Made by a program: the position numbers and the translations under genes. Shown here piece after piece: positions 33,619-42,314 of a stretch of 42,431 nt of DNA (positions are counted from its first letter, which is position 1; each line of letters starts with the position of its first letter). This DNA is from Bacillota bacterium (GTDB lineage: Bacteria; Bacillota; Clostridia; Acetivibrionales; DSM-1351): assembly GCA_023393115.1 (NCBI GenBank), contig JAEWMS010000072.1, positions 1 to 42,431 of the forward strand, written 5' to 3'. The notes beneath the pieces are model-generated. The model did no database searches. It was not told where the DNA came from and saw only the letters and a list, made by a program, of their open reading frames with translations.

Positions 33619-36273
33619 ATGGAGTTGATGAAAATCACCGATTTAACAAATCAGCTAAGTATTTCTTCCAGAACGTTGCGTTATTATGAACAGATGGGGC
33701 TTATTCAAAGTACTCGTCTGCAATTTGAAAAGTACCGTTTTTATGACAGAGAGAATATTGAGCGGATTAAGCAGATCATTGTGCTTAGGAAAATGCAGAT
33801 TCCTATAAGGGATATTATCAGCATTTATAGAAGTCAAAACATGTCTGCACTGGTAGAAAGCTTTGTTACCAGAATCAATTCCATAGACAATGAAATTAAT
33901 GCTCTCAATGAGCTCAAGCTGATTGTCAATGATTTTCTTCAGGCTATGCTGGACAGTGGTATAAAGCACATTTCCGCCTTGCCGCTTTTGTATGAGAAAA
34001 TGGTAACACACCTTGAAACACAGGAAGTTGATGAAAATAAACAAGAAGTCAGCTTTGAAAGGCTTTCCGAACTTTCGGAAAAGGTTTCGGGTAAACTGGA
34101 TTTGAGCATTATAGATTTACCTCCTATGCGTGTGATATCTTCAAAACTGAAGAACTCTGATATATCTGATGTAGAAGGTTTTTGGGACTGGCTGGGGAAA
34201 AACAGGATACCCTTTGGAACACCCGGAAGTCATAAGCTGTTTGAATACCAGCAGGGTGATGCCCAGACAGTTATCATACAGAATATTGACAGGGAGTTTA
34301 TTAATGAAAGTCCTTTTGTGGATTATGAATTCGAGGGCGGGCTGTTTGCTGTGGGCAGTGTGTACGTAGAAGATGATATTGCGTCATATCATGAGAGAAT
34401 GATAAGAAGCTTTGATAATAACCCATTTTATGAAGTAGACTATCGTCACGGGGGACATTTGCGACATGAATCCCTTGCAGAAACTGTTATTTCTACCGAC
34501 AGCGGGCGCGAAAAGGTAAATCTGTTTCTGCCTGTCAAAAGACGATTACCTGATGTGTCAAATTATGATCCAAACCAACAGATATCAAATATTAGCCTTT
34601 CTGAAATTGAAAGGGCAAACCCTATTCTTTTCGAATATAATATTCCTTTAGCAGAGATAACGCCCATTGATAATCCTCATTACAGAGTGCTTGAAACAGG
34701 TGAAGCCGAGTATATATGCTGGATAACCCATCGAAAGCTTTCAACAAATGTTTCTGTAAAAATACCTTTTCGCGTGGATATTGAGTTTAAAGCTGAAAGT
34801 GAGAGCGAACGCTTTGGCTATGGAAGTGATGAAGGAAGTATCTGCTTCTATCATGGGAATAATCTGTTCGGTATTAATATGGAAAACAAAGCTGACAGCA
34901 GACTGTCTAAGGAAGCAATTTGCTTCAACCAGCCCATGCTGGGGAATTACTTCAGTTATCCCAAGCTTGGAAGGATTAATTATAACCAATACAACACTTT
35001 ATCATGGTTTGTCGGAGAAAAGCATTTCGCTGTTGTAATTAATGGTGAAGTCAGATTCTGCGGAGTAAATTTTCCTTACATGTCAACCGACTTATACCTT
35101 CAAAAGCCTGATACAATTATTATCGGATCCAATGGACAGGGAAAGAAATATTTCAGATCCATAAAGATTTCACAACTGAAAACAGCACCAAAAATAAAAA
35201 TAAAGCAGGGAGGGCTTTCTATGGCTGCAAAACAGAGCAACAATATTATACCGAACATTCATAAGGTAATTACAATGCATTATGGGGAAAATTATTGGTT
35301 TAACGGCTGCGCGAAATATGTGATGGAATGTATGGGCGAAAAGGATTATGACTATAGTTTTTTTGCGGGACTGACCGGTGATAATTTTGCACAGGTTTAT
35401 ACAACGGATCATTTCCGTGGTGACGGGGCGACAGATTATTATCTGAGTGAGAAGGGCAATACTGAGCATATCGAAAATATCTTTGCTGAATGTGGGTATG
35501 CCAGCACTTTCGTAACGGTTAAACAGTTGGCAAATAATAAGGAAATGTATCTCCAGACATTAATAGCATACATAGATAAAGGTGTACCTGTTATTTTTAA
35601 CCAGTGGGGTAATATCCCCAGAAACAGATGGGGCTGGGGTATGTTTGTGGGGTATGAAGACTTCGGAAAGGTTTTACTTTATTTAAATGCCGAAATGACA
35701 GAACCTGATAGGATATCTTTCAGTGATTTGATCCCAGAGGAGTTTATTACAGGACAGGAGGCGTGTAACGGCTGGATATTTGTCGGAGAGAAAAGAAAGA
35801 AGGTTGAACTGGCGGATATTTACAGAAACAGAATTACGTCACTGTCCAAGCTGCTGACAACTAAAACAAAGGGCTATTGTTTTGGAGCCGAGGCTTTTAG
35901 GTCTTGGGCTAAAGACATCGAAAACGGAAAATTTGATAATATGAAACCTGAGGAATTTGATGATTGGCCAATGCATACTGTTTATGTGTGCAATCTGGCA
36001 ACCAACAGCAGTTGCTGCCATGAATTCTTGAATCGTGCACAGCAACTCAATCCTGACCTGGCATATTTAGAAGAAATTCACCGTTTATATGATAAAATGC
36101 GTCATATGTGGAATGAACAGAACGGCGAAGATCTGGAGGCAATAGGCGGAGGTTTCAACATTACACTTGAAGCCTTGCAGGATGAACAAAGGCGAAGCCG
36201 AATTGCCGCAAAAATCCGTGAGTTCGCAGAATGTACTGATGAAGTTGTAGCAGTTCTAAATAGAAGTAAATAA
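33619..36273 (+). CDS. Giant multidomain MerR regulator with C-terminal BtrH/C39-like domain
   Basis: The 884-residue protein begins with a MerR winged helix (1-70; ISSRTLRYYEQMGLI) and a coiled-coil dimer helix (about 75-125). A GyrI-like effector-binding domain (about 160-320) follows, then a beta-rich LamG/concanavalin-like region (about 345-530; FGINMENKADSRL, HFAVVINGEVRF). The last 350 residues resemble the BtrH N-terminal/papain-like C39 fold (NGCAKYVMECMG, GVPVIFNQWG, YLNAEM); the Cys in NGCAKY could be a nucleophile. A GGGAGGG six bases before in-frame ATG 35221 suggests the C-terminal part was, or still is, a separate protein. Ribosome site AAGGAAG precedes ATG 33619. Confidence 0.82.
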   Translation: MELMKITDLTNQLSISSRTLRYYEQMGLIQSTRLQFEKYRFYDRENIERIKQIIVLRKMQIPIRDIISIYRSQNMSALVESFVTRINSIDNEINALNELKLIVNDFLQAMLDSGIKHISALPLLYEKMVTHLETQEVDENKQEVSFERLSELSEKVSGKLDLSIIDLPPMRVISSKLKNSDISDVEGFWDWLGKNRIPFGTPGSHKLFEYQQGDAQTVIIQNIDREFINESPFVDYEFEGGLFAVGSVYVEDDIASYHERMIRSFDNNPFYEVDYRHGGHLRHESLAETVISTDSGREKVNLFLPVKRRLPDVSNYDPNQQISNISLSEIERANPILFEYNIPLAEITPIDNPHYRVLETGEAEYICWITHRKLSTNVSVKIPFRVDIEFKAESESERFGYGSDEGSICFYHGNNLFGINMENKADSRLSKEAICFNQPMLGNYFSYPKLGRINYNQYNTLSWFVGEKHFAVVINGEVRFCGVNFPYMSTDLYLQKPDTIIIGSNGQGKKYFRSIKISQLKTAPKIKIKQGGLSMAAKQSNNIIPNIHKVITMHYGENYWFNGCAKYVMECMGEKDYDYSFFAGLTGDNFAQVYTTDHFRGDGATDYYLSEKGNTEHIENIFAECGYASTFVTVKQLANNKEMYLQTLIAYIDKGVPVIFNQWGNIPRNRWGWGMFVGYEDFGKVLLYLNAEMTEPDRISFSDLIPEEFITGQEACNGWIFVGEKRKKVELADIYRNRITSLSKLLTTKTKGYCFGAEAFRSWAKDIENGKFDNMKPEEFDDWPMHTVYVCNLATNSSCCHEFLNRAQQLNPDLAYLEEIHRLYDKMRHMWNEQNGEDLEAIGGGFNITLEALQDEQRRSRIAAKIREFAECTDEVVAVLNRSK

Positions 36274-36324
36274 TATTGAGTATACTCATATATAAAATGA
36301 GTGAAAGCAGATTCCAATTGCAAG

Positions 36325-36366
36325 CACATCTGTGGGACAGTAGTATGTTCCATAGATGTGTTTTAT
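36325..36366 (+). terminator. Terminator after the MerR gene
   Basis: CACATCTGTGG (36325-36335) pairs with CCATAGATGTG (36350-36360) and is followed by TTTTATT. Confidence 0.85.
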
Positions 36367-36440
36367 TATTATATAAGTACAAAACTTACTAGTATGGAAT
36401 AAGATAACATTTTTTATATAAACAAGAAGGATTATTAAAG

Positions 36441-36610
36441 TTATTGTCGAATCTCGATATAACGAGGTAACGGTGTCCCCAAAACCCCTATAGGTGCTAG
36501 ACTAACAAGGTGGCTATTGGTACTCTTTGGTTTTATTAGGTTTGTATTTATCCATCCTCGTTGAAGTGCGATATTGTAATGACAGTTCTACAGTCGCCTT
36601 TGTGTTTCTA
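36441..36610 (+). ncRNA. Putative structured leader RNA before the chemoreceptor
   Basis: This fills most of the 383-base gene-free stretch after the MerR terminator. It is less AT-rich than the flanks. AACGAGG (36461-36467) is complementary to CCTCGTT (36556-36562), which would close a domain of about 100 bases containing GTCCCC, AAAACCCC / GGTTTT pairing (36481 region with 36529 region) and the palindrome CCTATAGG (36487-36494). No frame is open across it. It does not match the c-di-GMP-I, c-di-GMP-II, T-box, cobalamin or purine riboswitch cores that I know. It is a candidate leader or riboswitch only; a decayed mobile element is the alternative. Confidence 0.35.
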
Positions 36611-36656
36611 AAAATACAGACCGGGAAATTCTATAAAATCAAGGAGGGTTTTATCA

Positions 36657-37079
36657 ATGTCTGAAAATGATAGGTATAACGTCAAAAGGGTTCACTTTGT
36701 AAATCTGATGGTCATCGCTCTGATAGTAGTTGTTTTTTGTGCACAATCCTTTATAACACAGGGAATAAGCCGTGGAGTCAATCTGACTTTGCTTGGATGC
36801 GGGATATTTGCTCTTACTGTAGTCAATTATTTTCTGCCCATCAATAGTTATTTAAAAGGTCTTTTTTTCGCACTGATTCCCTCCCTTGTGGTGGCATCTC
36901 AGTTTATCATGGATAAGTTTGCGGTTAATAAGCATTTTATTATTTTTGCAACAGTTGCAATGGCAGCATTGTATTTTAAAAAGGAAGTCTTATTGATTCA
37001 CGGAGTTATTGTGAATGTTATTTATATAGTGACATACCTTATAAAACCCCAAAATCTGCTTGGATCTGGTAAAACTTGA
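36657..37079 (+). CDS. Chemoreceptor, 5' part (membrane region) before a frameshift
   Basis: The 140-residue product is the membrane part of a methyl-accepting chemotaxis protein: a short polar N-terminus followed by four to five closely spaced helices (about 16-32, 42-58, 65-83, 92-105, 112-128) with almost no periplasmic domain. The frame ends in SGKT-stop at 37077-37079. Adding one A to the AAAA run at 37071-37074 would continue it as SGKNLSSYISVF into the next frame. GGAGGG precedes the ATG. Together the halves would make a receptor of about 493 residues. Confidence 0.75.
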   Translation: MSENDRYNVKRVHFVNLMVIALIVVVFCAQSFITQGISRGVNLTLLGCGIFALTVVNYFLPINSYLKGLFFALIPSLVVASQFIMDKFAVNKHFIIFATVAMAALYFKKEVLLIHGVIVNVIYIVTYLIKPQNLLGSGKT

Positions 37080-38137
37080 GCAGTTACATTTCAGTGTTTA
37101 TAATGCTTAACGGCACACTCGCCTTGCTTTATTTTCTTACTAAATGGGGCAGAGAACTGGCCGATGATGCATATAAGAAAGAGCTACAATCAAATCAACT
37201 CTTAGGAAAGTTAAAGACTACCTTTACAAGTGTAGACAGAAGTACCAAAATTCTTGCCAATAACGTGCAGCAAGTCAATACAAATATGAATTCTCTAGCT
37301 CAATCCAGCAACAGTATTCAAATTGCCATGCAGGAAATGGCTTCGGCAGTATCGGAGGATGCATCCAGCATCAATTCAATTAATGAATCAATGACATCAT
37401 CATTGCAAACCGTAAAAGAAACCCGCCATATATCAAGGGGAATTGCAGAAAAGTCTGTAGATATGACTGAAAAAGTGGAGAATGGCTGTAAAAAGGTAGA
37501 GCAGGTTGAAAGCCAGACGAAAATAATAACTGATGCTATCATAACAGCCGCTTTAACAGTATCGGAGCTGCAAGCGAATATAGATCAGGTTAACAGCCTG
37601 TTGGAAGGAATAAAGCAGATTGCCGAACAAACCAATCTGTTATCACTTAATGCTGCCATTGAATCGGCAAGAGCAGGGGAACATGGAAAAGGGTTTGCAG
37701 TAGTTGCTGAAGAGGTAAGAAAGCTGGCTGATCAGAGTAAGAATATTGTTACGGATATCAATCTTGTGACAACGGGAATATTCGTAAAATCCCAGGATGC
37801 ATATGAAAAGGTAAATCGAGGAAAAGCTGCAATGGAGGATGAAAGCAGACTTATAAGCGAGATTTCCGTCTATTTCAATGCAATAAGAAATACGTTCACC
37901 GAAACCAATGTTGAAATAAATAAAGTAATGCTGCAAATTGATGATATTGCTGATAAATATCTGGATACACAAAGGTTGATTGAGAATATAGCAAGTTCAT
38001 CTGAACAAAGTGCGGCTTCGGTAGAGGAAGTTCTTGCAACACTGGAAAATCAAAATGAACAGATTATAAAGATTAACAATAGTACTAAAGAAATTGATGA
38101 ATTGTCCAACAAATTAAATGAGATGACAGTTAATTGA
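37076..38137 (+). CDS. Chemoreceptor, 3' part (signalling domain) after a frameshift
   Basis: The 353-codon frame starts at most with TTG 37076 (TTGA overlap with the stop of the 5' part). It holds the last membrane helix (about 5-22) and a complete cytoplasmic MCP helical hairpin with the CheA/CheW-binding tip EQTNLLSLNAAIESARAGEH and GKGFAVVAEEVRKLADQS. No HAMP domain is evident. There is no convincing ribosome site before TTG, so separate translation is doubtful and a broken gene or homopolymer sequencing error is likelier. The intact receptor would sense something in or near the membrane, or the energy state. Confidence 0.8.
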   Translation: MSSYISVFIMLNGTLALLYFLTKWGRELADDAYKKELQSNQLLGKLKTTFTSVDRSTKILANNVQQVNTNMNSLAQSSNSIQIAMQEMASAVSEDASSINSINESMTSSLQTVKETRHISRGIAEKSVDMTEKVENGCKKVEQVESQTKIITDAIITAALTVSELQANIDQVNSLLEGIKQIAEQTNLLSLNAAIESARAGEHGKGFAVVAEEVRKLADQSKNIVTDINLVTTGIFVKSQDAYEKVNRGKAAMEDESRLISEISVYFNAIRNTFTETNVEINKVMLQIDDIADKYLDTQRLIENIASSSEQSAASVEEVLATLENQNEQIIKINNSTKEIDELSNKLNEMTVN

Positions 38138-38165
38138 CCTGTTATAAATATGAAAGGTAGATTGT

Positions 38166-39323
38166 ATGGAAAACAAACGACTATTTTATATTGATCGTCT
38201 GAGAGTATTTGTAGTATTATCCCTGATACCTTTCCACGCAGCATTAACTTATCTGAGGTTTGGTAATGTTTATATCAAGACACCTGTACAAGGGATTGAG
38301 GCCTTGCAGTTTCTGATTTTTTCAGTACCCCTTGGAGACTTTTTTATGACCCTTTTGTTTTTCCTCTCGGGAATTGCATCATTTTATTCCTTAAGTAAAA
38401 GGGGAGTTAGAGAATATGTTGGAGAAAGAGTGAAGAAGCTACTGATCCCACTCCTGCTGGGTTTATCCCTGCTATGTCCGACGACCGCATACTTGAAGGC
38501 GCTATTTGAGGGATACGAGGGTGGGTTGATTAGCTTCTTCCCGCTTTTTTGGCAAAAGCTCGTACATTATCTTGGTTATGGATATCTATGGTTCATTTTA
38601 TACCTGTTTGTCTTTTCCATGCTCTGTATACCCCTTTTTAATCGATGGAAGATTGATGAAAAACACATAAAACGGATTGGGAGCTTTTTGATCAAAGGGC
38701 ATCGTCTGTTGCTACCTTTCGCGGTGATTATTGTTTTTGAGTTACTATTAAGACCTTTCTTTCATGGGGTTCAGACGCTGGTATTTGACTGGGCAAATGA
38801 CGCTGTGTATCTCAGTGTGTTCATTTTTGGTTACCTTTTTGCAGCAGATGAGCGAATCGGAGAAAAACTTAAAGAATACTTGAAGCCCTCGATAATTTGT
38901 TTCATAGTGTCGCTGACCGTACTGTTTTATGTTAATATTAAGTGGCAGGTGCTGGGCTCTGATGAATTATATCTGACACCCTTATGGGCAGTTACCAAAG
39001 GCATTTACGAATGCTCAAACATCATTTTATTAATTAATGTTGGAAAAGTTCGTTTCAATAAACCAGGCAAGGTAATTAAGTATCTTAGCCGGGCTTCTTT
39101 CAAAATCTATATTTTTCACTTTTTCCCGGTCACTCTTTTCACCTTTTTATTCAGCAAGCTAGAAATTCCAATATTTGTAAAGTTTCTTCTTGCAGTCTTA
39201 TTATCTTATATATCAGTCTTAATGGTGTATGAACTGTGTAGAAGGGTATACTTGTTTACGAATTTTCAGTCCAGTCAGCAGACTTGTACTATGAAGATTG
39301 TAAAAACTTTGGATAAAAAATAA
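38166..39323 (+). CDS. Acyltransferase-3 family membrane protein
   Basis: The 385-residue polytopic protein has about ten helices. It opens with FYIDRLRVFVVLSLIPFHAAL, the acyltransferase_3 signature in which the arginine and histidine are the conserved active-site pair, followed by DFFMTLLFFLSGIASFYSL. Proteins of this family O-acylate cell-surface glycans, lipids or antibiotics. The substrate is unknown. Only a weak AAGGTAG site precedes the ATG. It follows the chemoreceptor by 28 bases and may share its transcript without a functional link. Confidence 0.82.
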   Translation: MENKRLFYIDRLRVFVVLSLIPFHAALTYLRFGNVYIKTPVQGIEALQFLIFSVPLGDFFMTLLFFLSGIASFYSLSKRGVREYVGERVKKLLIPLLLGLSLLCPTTAYLKALFEGYEGGLISFFPLFWQKLVHYLGYGYLWFILYLFVFSMLCIPLFNRWKIDEKHIKRIGSFLIKGHRLLLPFAVIIVFELLLRPFFHGVQTLVFDWANDAVYLSVFIFGYLFAADERIGEKLKEYLKPSIICFIVSLTVLFYVNIKWQVLGSDELYLTPLWAVTKGIYECSNIILLINVGKVRFNKPGKVIKYLSRASFKIYIFHFFPVTLFTFLFSKLEIPIFVKFLLAVLLSYISVLMVYELCRRVYLFTNFQSSQQTCTMKIVKTLDKK

Positions 39324-39480
39324 TCCCTGATGAAAAATTTACATTAACCATTATTATTCCTTTAATATTGTAAAAAGCCGCACCTGCTGTTATCATCGTA
39401 GTATAAGAGCTGACTTGGACAATTAAGCAGTTATTTTATTATATAAACAGTCAAAATATGAAGGATTGTGAAACCGGTTA

Positions 39481-42135
39481 ATGAATAAATTGGTTGTTGG
39501 GATATTGGCACATGTGGATGCAGGTAAGACAACACTATCGGAAAGTTTACTATACTTGAGCGGCAAAATAGGAAAACTGGGCAGAGTGGACAATAAGGAT
39601 GCGTATTTGGATACTTATGAACTGGAGAAGGCCAGGGGAATAACTATTTTCTCAAAGCAGGCGTTGTTTGAATTGGGGGATATAGAAATTACTTTGTTGG
39701 ATACTCCGGGTCATGTGGACTTTTCGGCTGAAATGGAAAGAACACTTCAGGTGCTAGACTACGCTATTTTAGTGATTAGTGGTGCTGACGGAGTTCAGGG
39801 ACACACTAAAACCTTATGGCGTCTGCTTGACAGGTATAAGGTTCCTGTATTCATATTCGTAAACAAGATGGATCAGATTAGCTCAGATAGGGCTAAACTT
39901 ATAAAAGAGATAAAAAAGCAGTTGGATGACGGTGCTATTGATTTTGAAATGACAGAGCCTGATATTTTTTACGACCAGCTGGCCATGTGTGATGAACTAA
40001 TAATGGAAAGCTATTTGAAAACAGGCGGGATTGATGCCTCGCTGATTAAAAAAGCTGTCAGAGAACGTAAGGTTTTTCCGTGTTTTTTTGGTTCAGCCTT
40101 AAAAATGCAAGGTATTGAGCAATTTATGTTGGGTGTGGAAAGGTATACCATAATCCCGCATTACTCTGATGAATTTGGAGCAAAAATTTTTAAGATAACA
40201 AGGGATGAACAGGGAACACGTCTTACACATCTGAAACTTACGGGTGGAAAGCTACGGGTAAAAGATGTTTTTAAGAGTAACGAGCGAGAAGAGAAAATAA
40301 ACCAGATTCGTATTTATTCTGGACAAAAATATGAGGCGGTAAATGAGCTTGAAGCGGGGGCAATTTGCGCAGTAACTGGTCTTACCCAAACCAGGCCCGG
40401 GGAGGGTCTCGGTACTGAGATAGCATCCGAGTCACCTGTGTTGGAACCGGTGCTTTTTTACCGGATTATTCTGCCCGAGGGCTGTGACCCAAGAGTAATG
40501 ATACCTAAGTTGCGACAAATAGAAGAGGAAGAGCCGGAGCTCCATATTGTATGGGATGAACAGCTACAGGAAATACAAGTCCAGATAATGGGAGAAGTAC
40601 AGCTTGAAATTCTGCAGAGCATAATACAAAGCCGTTTTGGTATTTCGGTAGGTTTTGATTCGGGAAGGGTTCTGTATAAGGAAACCATTTCAGATGCTGT
40701 TGAGGGTGTCGGACATTTTGAACCCTTGAGACACTATGCAGAGGTACATCTGTTGTTGGAACCGGGCCAGCCTGGAAGTGGGCTGCAGTTTGGTACCGAA
40801 TGCAGTGAAGATGTGTTGGGGAAAAGCTGGCAGAGGCTCGTACTGACGCATTTGGAGGAAAAGGTTCATCGGGGTGTACTGACAGGCTCGCCTATCACTG
40901 ATATGAAAATAACATTAGTCTCGGGCCGATCTCACAATAAGCATACTGAGGGGGGCGATTTCAGAGAGGCAACCTATCGTGCCGTTCGCCAGGGACTGAA
41001 AGAGGCCCGGTCGGTATTGCTGGAGCCCTATTATGCCTTTCAGCTGGAACTGCCTGAAAAGATGGTTGGCAGGGCTATGACCGACATTGAAAAAATGTAT
41101 GGCAAATGTGAAATAGCCCAATCAGACGGTGAAACGGCAGTTCTTACAGGAAGTGCTCCGGTAACTGCAATGAGGAATTATCAGATGGAGGTAACTGCGT
41201 ATTCAAAAGGGTTTGGCAGACTATTTTACAGCTTAAAAGGCTATGAACCCTGCCATAATGCAGAGGAAGTCATAGCAGCAATAGGATACGATTCTGAGAG
41301 GGACTTCGGAAACCCTACCGGGTCTGTATTTTGCTCCCACGGTACAGGATTCCTGGTAGAGTGGGATAGGGTAAAGGAATACATGCATGTTGAAAGTTAT
41401 TTTGATAAAGAAAAGGAGCAGCCGGAGCAAGTTGCCATAAATCTGGCGTTACAGAGTAAAGAAAGTTATATCAGTCCGGAAGAAGTTGATCTGATAATAA
41501 ATAAAGCATCCAATGCAAACCAGGGTAAGAAGTCTGTATGGAAAAGACCTCAAAAACCGGTAAAAAGGTATTATGAGCCTGTTCAGACTAACTATAATGC
41601 CAGGCAGAAGGAAATAAAGGAAGAATATCTGCTTGTGGACGGTTATAATATTATTCATGCATGGCCTGACCTGAAAGGGCTGGCAGACAATAATATGGAT
41701 GGTGCCAGAATAAAATTGCTTGACTCGCTGAGTAATTTTCAAGGAATTCGGAAATACCGGATAATTGTAGTGTTTGATGCTTACCGCGTCCAGGGGCACC
41801 TTGAGGAGGTCTTCGACTATAATACCATACACGTGGTTTATACCAGAGAAGCACAAACTGCTGACCAGTATATCGAGAAATTTGCCCACGATAATAAGAA
41901 AAAATACGATATAACAGTTGCCACCTCCGATGGTTTGCAGCAGGTTATTATTCGGGGGGCAGGCTGTGCCCTGCTGTCTGCCAGAGAATTAAAAGCAGAG
42001 ATCGAGAGGGCCGAAAATGAAATTAAGATAGAAAGCAGTGAGCTTCAGGTAAAAAGCAGGAACTATATAATTGATACTTTATCACCTGAAGAAAAACATC
42101 AAATGGATAAGTTGGTTAGAGAAGAAAAAAAGTAA
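39481..42135 (+). CDS. EF-G/TetM-like GTPase fused to a YacP/Rae1-type NYN nuclease domain
   Basis: The 884-residue protein starts as a translational GTPase of the TetM/EF-G class: G1 AHVDAGKTT (10-18), RGIT (52-55), DTPGH (74-78), NKMD (128-131), then EF-G-like domains II-V to about residue 650. After a basic linker (about 685-710) comes a NYN domain (about 715-850) with D720 (VDGYNII), D766 (VFDAY), D795 (TADQYIEK) and D817 (ATSDGLQQ), the acidic set of PIN-like nucleases. YacP/Rae1 of B. subtilis cleaves mRNA in the ribosomal A site, so the fusion would place a nuclease on an A-site-binding GTPase. True TetM proteins are about 640 residues, so tetracycline resistance should not be assumed. 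No strong ribosome site precedes the ATG. Confidence 0.88.
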   Translation: MNKLVVGILAHVDAGKTTLSESLLYLSGKIGKLGRVDNKDAYLDTYELEKARGITIFSKQALFELGDIEITLLDTPGHVDFSAEMERTLQVLDYAILVISGADGVQGHTKTLWRLLDRYKVPVFIFVNKMDQISSDRAKLIKEIKKQLDDGAIDFEMTEPDIFYDQLAMCDELIMESYLKTGGIDASLIKKAVRERKVFPCFFGSALKMQGIEQFMLGVERYTIIPHYSDEFGAKIFKITRDEQGTRLTHLKLTGGKLRVKDVFKSNEREEKINQIRIYSGQKYEAVNELEAGAICAVTGLTQTRPGEGLGTEIASESPVLEPVLFYRIILPEGCDPRVMIPKLRQIEEEEPELHIVWDEQLQEIQVQIMGEVQLEILQSIIQSRFGISVGFDSGRVLYKETISDAVEGVGHFEPLRHYAEVHLLLEPGQPGSGLQFGTECSEDVLGKSWQRLVLTHLEEKVHRGVLTGSPITDMKITLVSGRSHNKHTEGGDFREATYRAVRQGLKEARSVLLEPYYAFQLELPEKMVGRAMTDIEKMYGKCEIAQSDGETAVLTGSAPVTAMRNYQMEVTAYSKGFGRLFYSLKGYEPCHNAEEVIAAIGYDSERDFGNPTGSVFCSHGTGFLVEWDRVKEYMHVESYFDKEKEQPEQVAINLALQSKESYISPEEVDLIINKASNANQGKKSVWKRPQKPVKRYYEPVQTNYNARQKEIKEEYLLVDGYNIIHAWPDLKGLADNNMDGARIKLLDSLSNFQGIRKYRIIVVFDAYRVQGHLEEVFDYNTIHVVYTREAQTADQYIEKFAHDNKKKYDITVATSDGLQQVIIRGAGCALLSARELKAEIERAENEIKIESSELQVKSRNYIIDTLSPEEKHQMDKLVREEKK

Positions 42136-42167
42136 ATATGAAGTACAGTTTATTCAATTTGTGACGT

Positions 42168-42198
42168 TCTCTCGGAATATTGTTCCGGGAGATTTTTT
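42168..42198 (+). terminator. Terminator of the GTPase-NYN gene
   Basis: TCTCTCGGAA pairs with TTCCGGGAGA around TATTG and is followed by TTTTTT. Confidence 0.92.
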
Positions 42199-42274
42199 GT
42201 TTTAATTATTTATACTATAATCAAAATATAGCAAAAGTTGTTAATTAGATTGTCAGAATCAGGGCGCAATACCA

Positions 42275-42314
42275 AGCAGCCTACAAAGTAACTCTTTAAT
42301 GGCTGCTTTTTTTG
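42275..42314 (+). terminator. Second terminator, insertion target of the intron
   Basis: AGCAGCC (42275-42281) pairs with GGCTGCT (42301-42307), with an inner AAAG/CTTT helix and a TTTTTTT tail (42307-42313). The intron begins directly after this tail. Confidence 0.8.

Noticed and set aside
36500..36530. T-box-like ACAAGGTGGCTATTGGTACTC before the chemoreceptor
   Set aside because: The T-box core AGGGTGGAACCGCG is not matched at the needed positions, there is no following terminator, and the gene is not amino-acid related.
39481..42135. Tetracycline-resistance gene tet(M)-like
   Set aside because: The G domain is TetM/EF-G-like, but the protein is about 240 residues longer because of a NYN domain, and the context is not a resistance element. 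Resistance cannot be claimed from sequence.
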